This document shows positions 46,901 to 58,304 of a DNA stretch of 64,000 nucleotides, one piece after another; positions within the stretch are counted from its first letter, which is position 1, and every line of letters begins with the position of its first letter. This stretch comes from Siniperca chuatsi. Its lineage: Eukaryota > Chordata > Actinopteri > Centrarchiformes > Sinipercidae. The DNA lies in assembly GCF_020085105.1 (NCBI RefSeq), contig NC_058042.1:17840001-17904000 (forward strand), written 5' to 3'. The translations under genes were made by a program, and so were the position numbers. Below the pieces are notes generated by a model that saw only the letters and a list, made by a program, of their open reading frames with translations, was not told the DNA's origin and did no database searches.

Positions 46901-49900
46901 TGACCAGGAAGGAACAACAAACGAGAGCAGTCGCCCAAGCTGTCAAAGATTAATGAGGGGCCCATCTAACTTTAATTCTGATCGTGGATCACTCTTGTAA
47001 AATAATTGGGTTAAGATGCTAGATGTTCATGCTGAAACAGTTGATCAATCAATTATTATTCAATAAAGTTCATTATTGATCACAAAAAAATTTAAGGTTT
47101 GCCACAAATGTGTTTATGTATGTTACAAATGTTGGCACCAGATGTACCTGTTACTACTTGCTCCAGACAGGTGAGAGGGATGTCGTGCTCTCCAAGCAGG
47201 AGGTGCGACAACTTGGACTTCTGTGGTAAAGGAAACAACAACAGAAGTATGTTTGACATCCTGTTGACATTATATTACACCCATAACTCACTGAAATATT
47301 GTCTCAAATACTGGTGGGTAGATCGAGGCGAACTGCTCAGACTGAGCAATGATCAACTTCCATTTTGTTATTATGGCAACAATCTGCTGCATAGCTGGAA
47401 ATGACGTCTGTTGTCTCACTTCTTGTGCGATATCACCGACAATGAAGTGCAGGAAAGTACACAAGTTTTCCTTCCTCCTTGCCAGATGCACTGCACATAC
47501 AAACATGGCTGTGGAAATACAAGTATTTAAGCTATTCAGCAGTATGCTGGTGGCACTAATAGATTTCACAAATATAAAAACTAAAACTGGAACCATGGGA
47601 GGCCATTCTTTGTTTCCAGCCTGATAAAACTTCCAAAATAAACAAACATTTTTAAGAACTGTATGAGGAAGTTACAAATAGGTTTTGGTTTTGACATCTA
47701 TGGTATTATAATGACAGAACATCAAACCAACAGCACAGTTTTACTGTTTTAAAGTCAGTCTACACAAATACCTGTTTAGGTGGGGCATCTTGAGGGATGA
47801 AGGAGACCTTAAAGTTGGTGCAAATCAACTTCCCCCAAAGGTCATCCTGGCTGCTTTCAGCGCTGATGCATTTCCTCACAAAGTTCACCTCATTAACTAC
47901 TATTTCCCCTGGTGACAAACAAGTGAAGGAAAAACATGTGAATGTAAAACCTACAGTCTACCTCTACAGTTCGAGGAAGAATACAGCAAGTGAAAATTAC
48001 AAAAAATTAAGTAAATAAGTAAATAAGATGAAGATCAATTGGCTTCACTTTGACTTTCTGAACATACCAGTGTTTGACTTTCTGCAATGAATTTAGAGAC
48101 ATCCTGTTACCACACACAAAAAAGTGGTGTGTGCAAGTCTTTACTCAATTCCTCAGACTCAAACAAAAGATAACTCTTTTATTATTATTTAAGCTACTTA
48201 ATATTAAGCTTGTTATTTCTGGTATCCAATGATTACTAATGTGTAGGAATATTTTAAAAAATGTTTTCAGAAAAAAAAAACAACCCTCAAACAAAACAAA
48301 AAACAAACAAAAAAAACCTTACTGAACCTACTGAACATCCTCGTTTTGTTTCATGGATTTTCAATCTTTTGTTGTTGTAACTATTATGACCCAAAGATTT
48401 AGATGTTTTCTTTCCATGTATACACCTCAGTAGAGAAGCTTCATAAACCAGAATCATAATAGTTCAAATGTACAGGTTTTGGCCTTGACATTACTGACAA
48501 TCTGCCAAGTACAGCAATAAATACTAGAACAAATTAACTAAAAATATTACTTTTAAAAAAAGTTAATTCTTGTTATCTATTCATCAAAAACAGATATAAC
48601 AAACAAGTTCAACTACTTTAACAGAGATTTAACTCTTACTAATGAACCTCTGTGTTGTTTTTGTTTTTGGGCAGGGAAGTAAAAGACTTCCTAAATAATG
48701 TTGGACAATCTTACTATGCTTAAGGCCAACATAAAAACCTACTTGCTAACATACGAGTAGCATGTTTGTGAAAGGCTGTGTTGCAAAACCAAAAGCTAAA
48801 TGATTTTAAAAAGATGAAGCTACTTTACAAGGTTTCTGTTGGGCAGAAAAAGCCAAAAGGCCCTGCACACGGCCAAACTTTCTGCAGTTACAAGTGGGAC
48901 AGTAACCCCCCCAGTTCTCCCACATGCAAGTCACATTATAGATTTTACTTAAGGCTAATGAGGTAGCTTTTCATATACTATCTTTTATGAGTAACATGAC
49001 CCTTGCCTCTTAACATGATCACAAAACGATTAATGCGTAGACAAGAATGCGGCTATAAAAAGTTTCCCCAGGGATTTTTAAAAGATGAGAACTGGAGCAG
49101 CAGGGTGGAGTCCTACAGACAGTCACATCAAAGGACTACCTCAGAGCAGCATGCAGCAAATATATAGCAAGTTAAAAACAAGTAAACTGATCATGAAACC
49201 TGTTCGTCTGTCTGGCTCCAAAATCAAGATGGAAGGAAACGACAACCCTTAAGTGGTAAATGCTGCATGGGAATGGATGGAAAGTTTATTTTACCAGCCA
49301 AGTCAACAGAACTAAACCAGTATAAATCCTGCTTTCCTGCTACTACAGTTAAAGGTCCAGTGTGCAAGAGCAGCTCTTGGCAGAAATGGAATATATTATT
49401 TATAAGTATGTTTTCATTAGTGTATAATAACCTGAAAATAAGAAATCGATGTGTTCTCATTACCTTAGAATGAGCAGTTTTTAATCTACAGAAGGAGCGG
49501 GTCCCCTTCCACGTAGGTTGCATGTTGCACCGCCATTTTTCTACAGTAGCCCAGGAGGGACAAACCAAACACTGGCTCTAGATGGGGCCATTTTTTCACG
49601 AGTTTCGCGGCCACCATAGTTTCTCATACACGCTTGGAAGGGGAGGGTGAGGCAACCGGTATTCAAATGGTTGCAAACTCCAATTTCACTGCTAAATGCC
49701 ACTAAATCCTACACACTGGACCTTTAATGAATTAGCTATGCTGAAGACTTTGGCGCCATAATGGCACAATATGCATTGACTGGCACAGCGTGAGAGAATA
49801 AAGAATTAATTAATTAATTAATTAATTAATAATTCCATATATAAAATCCATTTTTATGATAGAGTTTTGAATCAGTTGCTTCCTGTAAAAAAGGTAACTT

Positions 49901-52653
49901 CCCATGACTGAGAGGTGGAGACACCAAGGTGACTGAGAGCACCTGAGCTGCAAAGAGCACTAAATTGCTGCTCATGCAAATATCACTGGCAGGGTGAGGT
50001 TTCTAAATCCTCATGAGAGGATGCACTCACATCATGAGAAAACAGCTAAGAAAACAACTGAACAAAGGCCTGTTACATCACCCGCACTCTAATAGTACAA
50101 ATTAGGGTAGCGCTGATTGACAAATATACTGACGTTTGAGAAACAATTGCAGATTGCCAATGCTCCTAATACTTTACTGTGTGTTCAACATATTGTAGAA
50201 AGTAACCGAGTTGTAGCCCTGAAAGTGATGCTGTCAGACACTGAACAAGAATCTATGTATCAAGCAATAAGTAATATTGAGGATGTTCCTGCTTTTTTTC
50301 CATTTAAAAGCTGAAAATTGTAAATAAGATAAGATTAAAGGCAATAAAGGATGCCGACAACAATTCGTCAGCACCCACCTACTACTTGTATTAGCTAAGG
50401 TTGAGACAGAATGATGCATGTTTGCCTGAACTGAAATGCTTGTTAGAGCAATCTGATTAAACACTGCCAGCTATGTAAAACAAAAGCAGAATGACTTATT
50501 ATCCAGGTCCACAAAATTAGCTCCATGTAGACTTTCATGGGCAAATGCAGAGACTTTGAGACCTAATAGTAGTCTAAGGAAATGCAATATTGACTCACAC
50601 TGTTGCAAACGACAAAAGGAAGTAACATACCCAATTCTCTATTTTAGAAGCTTTATGCTGAACTCTCACAGCCCATCGCTGAGGTTGACAATTTAATGCC
50701 TCAGTGCCATCCCAAATATAAAAACTTTAGTGTAAATTGGATCGACAACTTTTGAGAAAAGGTTTCTGTCAGCCTCATCCCACTGTGTTGAAATAGCCAT
50801 TAATTCAAAACCAACCACTCAGACACCTTCCTGGACATTTAAATGGAACTTACTATAAAAGTTCTAAAAATAAGTGATAAATCTAGAGACTTTTGCCTGA
50901 TAATCAGGCCTAATTTTCATTTTCACAACTTTATTCGTTTGAATCACTGAAAACAAAATGGAGATGTGGGCATTGATTAAGAAGTCTGGCACCAGGCTAA
51001 AGACACCACTTTCTGCAGTTATTTAGTCAATGACAAATTACAGGCCTTTTTACCAAAGTACAAGTCTGCTGCTTACTTAATGATGTTCCCACTTTGCACA
51101 CAGGGGATGGATACAGTACATCTGATACTGTGTAAAAGGTAAATACAGTCTATTGTCTGGTTATTGACATAACGTCTAAATGAAATGTCAGTACGGCGAT
51201 ACGTCTGATCTGCTTTCATTCAAACAGACAGGTCTTGTTCAGTTAAACTATTATTAGGTGCCAACTATTATTAGTATAATGCAGAAAATAGACTTACCTT
51301 GAAGTAACTTAGGCTCCAACTTTTTAATCGGTGGTTCAATAGGTTTCTTCACATCAGTCTAGAGAAAAAGTATAAGGTACATCAGAGTTAATTAAACACT
51401 AGCTCGTCAGATGGTTAATGAATAATGGCAACAATGTGTCAGTACAAGGTGGAGGGGCTAGAAAATGATCACTCAAATGTGTCCTTGAGTTGTAAACAAA
51501 GCATGAAATGTAAGTGTGAAGAGAAAAAAAACAAAACAAACAAAAAAAACCCCCACACACCTGAGATTCAACAGAGACAACCATGTTGAACATCCTGACA
51601 GCTTGTATGATTTTGTTTTGGTGAATTAATGTTGCATGAACAGTTATGACATGTGGTAAGCGATGATAAGCCTGGTGCAAGCGGTTTGCAAAACTAGAAG
51701 GAACCCAAGATATACATCAGTCAAGTAATGCTATTAATACTGTATCCCCAAATACTGCTCTGCTCGCACTTGCAGACACAATGACAACCCATAAGCATTT
51801 GGACAGTCGTGTTTTTCATTGTTGGCTCTGCCCCAGATTTCAAGTGAATGAATGACTATGAGGTTAAAGTTCTGGCTTTAAGCTTTAAGAGTGTTTGGGG
51901 TGGACGTGTAGGAATCTGGCTAAAGTGCATCACTGTTATTCTCTCATAAATGTGCAATCACTGCAATGCTTTTTGTGCATTTAATCCCAGTATGGAAGCA
52001 TTTACCTGGACACAAATATAAGTAATCAGTATCATATTTTTCCCACTGTTTGCAATTTTTAAGTGATTACCAATACCCGAGCTTGCCCATGACAATATGA
52101 TGATTTTAAACTGGAATCATTTTTTAAAAACAAAACACTTCACAACACTAGTCTTGACCTTGCCCGTACAAACACTGGTTAAACGTTAATGATTCTCCTT
52201 TTCAAAATGGTATCGGATTCACCATACAGGTTTCAATTCTCCAAATTAAACAGGAGTATGGAGAAAACTCTCGCTACTTCTAGGAAAGTGACATTTCACT
52301 TGAACACGGAAAGAGCAATCTGGTTAAATGCCTCTGCGTTTTTTGAGGCGGTGCTCCGTTTCAAACTCCAAATATAAAACTTGTTTTTAGTGTTTGGTGA
52401 TTCTGAACAACAGAGCAGAAAACTTCGGATTATCTCTTCCTGTAATCTTGACCACACATCAAATATCAACTTTCCTTCCGCAGCACCCCAGTCACGACAA
52501 CTTCAGCCTAAATTAAATGAAACATTTGACACTGCATCGTGACCATTCACTGTGAAACCCATACTCTGCTGTTATCAGACACGAGCAAATGCATACCTGT
52601 ACAGGAGGAAGATAACACTTGAAGGTCGGCTTCATGGGTTTGACAGAAAACAT
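37736..52653 (-). CDS. mtmr10: Myotubularin-related protein 10 (pseudophosphatase), 16 coding exons
   Basis: Coding exons on the minus strand: 52653-52597, 51358-51298, 47908-47772, 47220-47148, 46061-45919, 43496-43403, 43246-43099, 42280-42193, 41952-41864, 41548-41418, 41240-41171, 40699-40629, 40276-40104, 40019-39843, 39264-39082, 38347-37736. Every junction has AG/GT and compatible phase; the total is 2307 nt, 768 residues plus TGA (human MTMR10 is about 777). The start MFSVKPMKPTFKCYL matches the family N-terminus. A PH-GRAM region spans about residues 40-190 (LLLGEHDIPLTC, KKVLGSNQKLKFNPTEL). The phosphatase-like domain spans about 190-560 (PSDWDWEIKRTGASEWRVCS, LPEYIVVP, ITKSHPQRSEV, GFQTLVQKEWVMAGHRFLDR, FPPVWDWS). 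The active-site loop of true myotubularins, HCSDGWDRT, is replaced near residue 388 by a Cys-free acidic stretch (QEEEDRDLN), so it cannot hydrolyse phosphoinositides. The C-terminal region 566-768 (FREWFSRP, RWVPEACIPKGG, GTPISKFL) is specific to the MTMR10-12 group. The likely role is scaffolding of active myotubularins on membranes. Confidence 0.96.
38347..38350 (-). promoter_or_regulatory. mtmr10: Tandem CAGCAG acceptor of the last mtmr10 exon
   Basis: On the minus strand the acceptor reads TTCCTCCAGCAGAAAACC. Using the first AG puts an extra Gln before KTYSSTLRG; using the second AG omits it. Both keep the frame. The shorter form aligns better with human, which reads TKKSYSSTLRG. I used the second AG (exon from 38347) in the gene model. 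Confidence 0.75.
43837..43902. repeat. (GT)n microsatellite
   Basis: About 33 GT units in mtmr10 intron 5. It generates spurious His-Thr open frames on the minus strand. Confidence 0.95.
45462..45704. mobile_element. MITE flanked by TTAA, ends AGCCACTATGT
   Basis: TTAA at 45458-45461 is followed by AGCCACTATGTGTAG. At the right end, ACATAGTGGCT is followed by TTAA at 45705-45708. Perfect 11-bp inverted ends directly bounded by TTAA on both sides fit a non-autonomous piggyBac-like element. It is 243 bp, non-coding, in mtmr10 intron 5. Confidence 0.65.
47909..51297 (-). other. mtmr10: mtmr10 intron 2 (3.4 kb)
   Basis: Bounded by donor GTAAGTC at exon 2 (51298) and acceptor CACCAG at exon 3 (47908). 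It contains the TTAA-flanked MITE at 49353-49723 and an (AATT)n run at 49803-49830. No additional exon was recognised. Confidence 0.75.
49353..49723. mobile_element. Teleost MITE flanked by TTAA, ends AGGTCCAGTGTG
   Basis: TTAA at 49349-49352, then AGGTCCAGTGTGCAAG. At the right end, TACACACTGGACCT is followed by TTAA at 49724-49727. The 12-bp inverted ends are perfect. The interior (GGCAGAAATGGAATATATTA, CACCTTAGAATGAGC-like, GTAGCCCAGGAGGGACAAAC, AAACACTGGCTCTAGA) is a repeat I recognise as abundant in percomorph fish. The TTAA duplication suggests mobilisation by a piggyBac-type transposase. Length 371 bp, non-coding. Confidence 0.75.
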
Positions 52654-53180
52654 TGTTTATGTCCGCCCTCTCAGTGATGTTCCTAAACGGACGCCTGGCA
52701 AGCTCTTGGCTGCTGCCAGTGGAAAAAAAACAACCCAAAAGGAGCCTTCAAGAAAGTTTAGGTCAGCCTTTAGCTGAGTAACGTTAAATCCGACACGTCC
52801 GTGTGTAAAATATTCATCGAGACAGCCTGGGCCAGCGACGGCACTCCTCCATTTCGATAAGCAGTCAAGTAGCAGATGACGCTAGCTGGTTGAAAAAGTT
52901 GCCAGAAGTTAACGTTGAGACGTCTGCGTTAGCTTGGCTAGCTAGCTAGCAAAAGTACTACATGAAGTTTATAAATGTCGTCCCCACGCAGAGATTAAAC
53001 GATTTAAATAATTTAGAGGCGCCCGTAGTGTGTCTACATCTTCTTTCCACCTGTTACTGTCTTAGGTACCCACACTGACTTCCAAACAAATTCAGCCAAA
53101 CGCAGTACCAGATGCTATAACGTTGAAGGATTTAACGGCCATGTTTATAAAGAGCCGAGGTCCCGCCCTACTTCCGGCCT
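52654..53180 (-). promoter_or_regulatory. mtmr10: mtmr10 5' UTR and promoter region
   Basis: Upstream of the mtmr10 start on the minus strand the sequence becomes CpG-richer (GTCCGCCC, CGACACGTCCGTG, GCGACGGCAC, TTTCGAT). At 53138-53147 is GGCCATGTTT, the reverse complement of the YY1-type site AAACATGGCC. At 53171-53177 is CTTCCGG, an ETS-family core. YY1 and ETS sites close to a start fit a TATA-less housekeeping promoter. The exact transcription start is unknown, probably near 53100-53160. Confidence 0.5.
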
Positions 53181-56100
53181 CCGCTGTTAAGCTATATTTT
53201 TGTACCGAGACTTTCTTTCATCAAACTTTCTGTAAAGCTGAACCATGACACTAGGGTATTCTGCCCATATTCTACGTCAAATAGATATCTACCACTGTAC
53301 GTGACAGTAAATATTGATAACCTTGTCATTTTAAATATAAAACAACGATTATTTTGTTAGCATTCATCAAGTACACCACCCATGGACTACAACTCCCATG
53401 AGACGTTGACAGAACCAGGGGCTTGCGGGCGCGTGTCTTTTCTTTTTTTACAGTAGGCTAACTTTATTTCACAAAATATACAAACTCTTGTGGGAACAAC
53501 AAAACTCAACTAACAACATTATCATTATGTTTTTCATTTGACAGATTGTCCAGATAAAACTCCTATTTGATATAAGTCAAGCACAATCCACACAAATATA
53601 CACACAGATACAGGTGTACAACAACCGGTACACTAACAAACCAACAATTACAACTGAGCAATGGCAAACTAAAGGCACATAAAGAAAAGTAAATAAACTA
53701 TCTTATCTAATTAATAATAAATAATATAATAAAGCCAAATTTGTTTTTCACAAACCCAAATTCAAACCCAACCTGACACACATTTTAAAACAAGGTGACA
53801 AACAAAATTAACCAAGATTTTTTGTTCACTTTATGCTGATGCTTAGGCCAAAAAGATCATCAGCTCATCATTCAAAACAGTAAGTTTTAGGTTGAACTTT
53901 CAACAGAAATACATTTACCTTAGTAGATTCTTTGCAGATGATGTCACTATTGATTAATTCCTGGAGCCTTTGGGCAGTATACTGAATACAATTTAGGCAT
54001 GCAGGCTAATTAAAACACCACAACTATCCACATCAAGTCATAAAACATGGGTCCCAAGAGAATTTAGAGATTTAAATGTTGAAGTTTATGATGATCAGAG
54101 AAATCAGTTTTCTAAATCGCTTCAGTACCATCCTTGAATGACAATCACTACTCTAAAAAACACTGAAATACTCTTTAGCATCAGTAGTTCATTTGCTCAT
54201 AAAGCTTTATGAATTTCTCATTACTTTCGCACAGAATTTAAATAAGTTCAGTTATCTTCAATTGACCCAGTGATGCACCAAGTATACAGTGATGATCAAA
54301 TTTAGATTCGAATTTAACTATTTTAATCTGGGACAAATTCATCATCATTGAAACATATTGGCCATAAAGTTTCAACCATAAATGTGTCACACATTTCATC
54401 TAGTATGAAAAAATAAATGACAAAAGATGTCTTTATATTCAGTCAGCAACAAGTTCATTCTCACATAGTGCAACCTCTCGTATATCAAATTTAACTTACA
54501 GGGTACAACTCATGAGCTAAATTCTCAAATATACTGTATATACCACAGCAAACTGAGTGTAAGGTACCAACTTTCCTGCATACTATTTCCCCCTAAAGTA
54601 ACACACTCAAGAGACAATGGCAGACAGGAGTAAAATAGTTTACTTGGGTTTAATGCAAAGCACAATGCAAATTCCACATAGAATTTTAAATAATAATGTA
54701 ATGTATTCAAAACTAAAATAAATGTCAAAAAATTTTCTTAAGATACAGATTACATTAATAATAAAATAATTTATATTTCAGTGAAAATTCTGCCAAAAAT
54801 CTGATCTGATGCACTACACACATTGGAAATCTAAAAATCAATTGTGACCAAAAACATTTGCTTCCCACAGGCATTGTTGTGTACAAGTAAATCTGATTTA
54901 ATGTTTGGTAGATATATAGAAATCAAACAACCTCACATGACACCATCTTTTTATGCTGGAATTACATGTTAAGTACTTTATGCCTGAAAGTAGATATAGA
55001 GACAAAATGCTAAAAAGAATGCCAGCATGTTGATAATAAACATGATTTGTGATTTTATGATGATGATTTATGAAAAGTACGTGGATGCCTACAAAGACTC
55101 TGTTGATCAAATGTATAGATTTTTCATAATGCTCTTGGTAAATGCCCTGCTGTGATCACAGATCTAAATCAACAATGTTCTAGCCAATATTTTCAAGCGT
55201 TTTCATAATGTGTTGTCCTACAATGTCCACTGGGTGGTGACAAAACACTGCACCCACGGCATCACCGAAGCTCTATGAATTAAGCTTATTTTGTTCATAC
55301 ATTATAATAGCTCTATTTGTTTGCTAGTGTTACTTGCAGCATATATATATACCTTCTGTCAATACAAGTGGAAAAACTGTTTTTCTTCAAGTTAAGATGA
55401 AAAATACTGGACGGTATATTTCAATACAAGTGAGTCTTAAACATGTGGTGAGCAATCCACATTTTTTTTAATATTCATCTTGTAATTAGTTTTGTGATGT
55501 AAAAGTATATCTAAAATAAGACTCACACACACTCACACACACATATGTCTACTGCGTACAGAGGCAGCCTGTTAGACAGGTTACACCCAGAGAGTCGCCT
55601 CACCGCCCAACATCATTTCAAGGCGAGCCTCGGCTGCTGGAGACTGGTTGTGAGAAGTGGATATCAGTGCCACCCATGCACTTCAAAAGAGGTTTCCTAA
55701 AAGCCTTTGAGTTGCATTTTTATCTGTCTGAGAAGGGAGTAGGACTGAATTACTGTACAGAATTTGGGGACTACCTTTTTTTTAAAAAAAAAAACTCATT
55801 TATTAATAGACCATCTTAAGTCAGAAGATTAACCTATAAACCTATAAATCAAAGGACATGAACTGGATATATGCCTGTGAAAGTGAAACACTGAGTCACT
55901 GGGATCCCCTGTCCATGTATGAAGTTTAAATGATTATTCCACATGCAGCATGTAAAAAGGAAAGTGGCTCCTAATATTGTTCTTTCACACACTTATCAAC
56001 TTGGATATTGCATATTGCAACAAAATATGTTGGTCACTGCTTAACTTGACAGAGGCTAAAAGGTTTAAAACAAGTTTTATTTAGTTACATTTTTATTTAT

Positions 56101-56600
56101 TATTTATTTGTTTCACATACATAAATACAAAACACATGATGGAAACTCATTAATAAATGAGTACGGAAACATACGAAACTACATATAAATAAATACATTT
56201 TAAATATTGTGTTAAAAAAATTGTACATATAAAATAAGTGTAGAGTTATAATTAAAAAAAACATTTTGAAAACTTAAATTTTAAAGCACATAAAGAGAAA
56301 AGTGCAATAAGTTGTGATAAATGTTGGTATACTCTAATGGATGCACAAACAAGAGAGAAGGACAAGTAAAAACAGATTAGAAAAACTATTAGAGGAAATA
56401 GTTTTTACTGTTAGTTTTTACAATGTAACCTACATTAATGTACTTTAGGATATACAGGACAGCACACACAGTAAGTGAAAAGAGAGTTCAGGTTTATGAG
56501 GGAACTGATGCTGAAATATTTTTATCCACTTGTGTCTGTTGTTAGGAAGTCCCAAAGCTGCGCATGCCCAGTTGTTTCACTCCCAGTAACTAATGAATAT
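53181..56600. other. AT-rich intergenic region between divergent genes
   Basis: About 3.4 kb between the mtmr10 5' end and the first exon of the next plus-strand gene. There are no supported open frames. It contains one ZNF143-like site (53385-53401), listed separately, and otherwise AT-rich DNA with short CA and poly-A tracts near 55528 and 55782. Confidence 0.65.
53385..53401 (+). promoter_or_regulatory. ZNF143/STAF-like site GACTACAACTCCCATGA
   Basis: The core ACTACAACTCCCA matches the well-known vertebrate ZNF143/THAP11 promoter motif (ACTACAAYTCCCA...). The 3' part diverges from the full consensus. It lies about 230 bp upstream of the presumed mtmr10 transcription start, where such sites usually function. 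Confidence 0.5.
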
Positions 56601-56630
56601 TTAAGCATATTCCGCGTTCAGCGCCCTTTG

Positions 56631-56972
56631 ATTGGACCTTCTGGCTTAGTTTCCTGTGTTAAGTTTTAGAGCAGACTTTTGAGGGCACTGGCCCCCCCAC
56701 ATCTTACCCTCTAGCTGGCTGTCTGAACGCTGCACCGCCGCTGTCAGTGTCTGTCTGCACGATGGACGGAGGACACCGCTGAGGAGCCGCATCCATGCTT
56801 CCAGGAGTTTATCGGGACTATCTTCTGTAAACTTGGATTTTGTCCTCTGGCTTTAGGTTTAGCAACTAGAGTTTTTTGAAACAGTGTGAACTTCGTCGAT
56901 TTTCGCGCAAATATTGGCTCTCGGGTAATACGACAGAGAAGACTGCGACTGTTGTGTTGACGGCAGAGGATG
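56631..56972 (+). other. First exon and proximal promoter of an unidentified plus-strand gene
   Basis: A GC-rich block (CCCCCCCACATC, GCACCGCCGCTGTCAG, TTTTCGCGC, CTCTCGGG) rises out of AT-rich flanks. An inverted CCAAT box (ATTGG, 56631-56635) lies at its upstream edge. The block ends in a strong donor, GAGGATG|GTGAGT, at 56972. The last three exon bases are an ATG with A at -3. The reading frame before it has a TGA at 56958-56960, so translation in that frame can only start at this ATG or later. Two short upstream ORFs precede it (56762-56782, 56795-56830). The gene cannot be named because almost no coding sequence is inside the window. Confidence 0.6.
56762..56830 (+). promoter_or_regulatory. 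Two upstream ORFs in the 5' leader
   Basis: uORF 1 at 56762-56782 encodes MDGGHR and ends TGA. uORF 2 at 56795-56830 encodes MLPGVYRDYLL and ends TAA. Both lie before the candidate main start at 56970 and would be expected to reduce its translation. Whether they are in the mature leader depends on the unproven transcription start. Confidence 0.45.
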
Positions 56973-57690
56973 GTGAGTGATATTTACACTGCCTGAGATA
57001 ATATGACACGATTTACAGCCAATATAATCCAATTATTTAACACAGCGGCACTGTTGCTACCTTTATGGCCCAATAGCTGTAAAAAAAAAAAAAAAAAAAA
57101 ACATAACAAAAAAAACACACATTGGTAATAAGTATATAGTCAACAATATTCAATTTAATAAGTCCCAACAATTAAACCTGTGTTTTAAATAGTGTCAGTT
57201 ATGTTATGGTTATCTCTAAACACTTTTTTCATTAAACAAATCTAAAATTATCCTCAACTCTAGATTCTATGAGTTTACTTTACAGATTGCTTCGTTGCTG
57301 CCTTGCTGTGGAAAATGAGAAAAGCTACCTTTTGTTGGTATTTCTTTAATTATTAAAGGTAAAGTTTTTTTTGGCATTATTCGGCCCATATTTACCATCA
57401 ATCCCACAATCAGACAACAGTGACCTCAGTCTGTCTCTGACTCCCTGCCTCTCTCCTTCTCTGTCTTCACCCTGACAGTCCCTCTGACAGTCATAGACTT
57501 TTTATGGGCTGGAGTGAAAGTAATTAGAAAGCACTGACCCAGAGCTGTTGGATTTGACTCCCTGAGTGATAACCAAAGAGATGTAATGTCATTTAAAAAC
57601 ATAAGCAGTAGGTACAGTCCCTTCTTGGTTACTGGTTGGTTAGCCAGGGAGCAAGTGTCAGGTGGAGTGTGTGTGCTGTATGTGTGCACC

Positions 57691-57694
<4 letters not shown>

Positions 57695-57721
<27 letters not shown>

Positions 57722-57722
57722 G
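57695..57722. repeat. (GT)n microsatellite
   Basis: About 14 GT units preceded by a looser GTGTGTGCTGTATGTGTG stretch. Confidence 0.9.
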
Positions 57723-58068
57723 CATTACATGGAGACAGGTTTTTCCTGGTTACTGAATGCCATCCCTGCAGCAGACACGCCTAGAGCTAAGTTGTGGAGG
57801 AGGTTGTGTGGCCTTGTTGTTGTGTTTTGGCAACAATTCCTCAAGCCACAGTCTTCTGTGGCAGAGTTCCCACTTTGGCTGCTGAACACATTAATACAGC
57901 TGTGATGCAGCTTTTTAGCACATTGTCTTTGACAGTATATTTATATTATGAAAGACAATGCCATATTATATTTATTTTATATAATTGTTTTGGATTTAAA
58001 TATACCTTCAGGAATATAAAGAAAAACGCTTTAAATTAACAGAATAAGTGAGCATCCTTCAAGTTATG

Positions 58069-58304
58069 AATGGCACTGTACTTATATAGCGCCTTTCTAG
58101 TCTTTCTGACTACTCAAAGCACTTCAACTACATATTACATTCACACACCAAAGGCACAGCCCTCGGGAGCAATTTGGTGTGTGTGTGCAATTTTGGGTTC
58201 AGTGTCTTGCCCAAGGACACTTCGAGGGAAGCTAGGATCGAACCGCCGACCTTCCGACCTTCTTGGTGGACGACCCGCTCTACCACTAAGCCACAGAGCC
58301 TCTT
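58069..58304 (-). mobile_element. tRNA-derived SINE with an L2-like 3' tail
   Basis: Read on the minus strand, the head contains GTGGCTTAGTGGTAGAGC (A box, plus coordinates 58278-58295) and GGTTCGATCC (B box, 58235-58244), the internal RNA polymerase III promoter of a tRNA-like head. The body follows (GTGTCCTTGGGCAAGACACT) and the tail reads GGCGCTATATAAGTACAGTG, typical of SINEs that borrow an L2-clade LINE tail. About 236 bp, apparently complete. An internal 11-bp duplication of the AGGTCGG type disrupts the tRNA-like head. It is a mobile element and not a tRNA gene. Confidence 0.8.

Noticed and set aside
58235..58295. tRNA gene on the minus strand
   Set aside because: A and B boxes are present but the head cannot fold as a proper tRNA with the enlarged spacing, and it is fused to a SINE body and tail.
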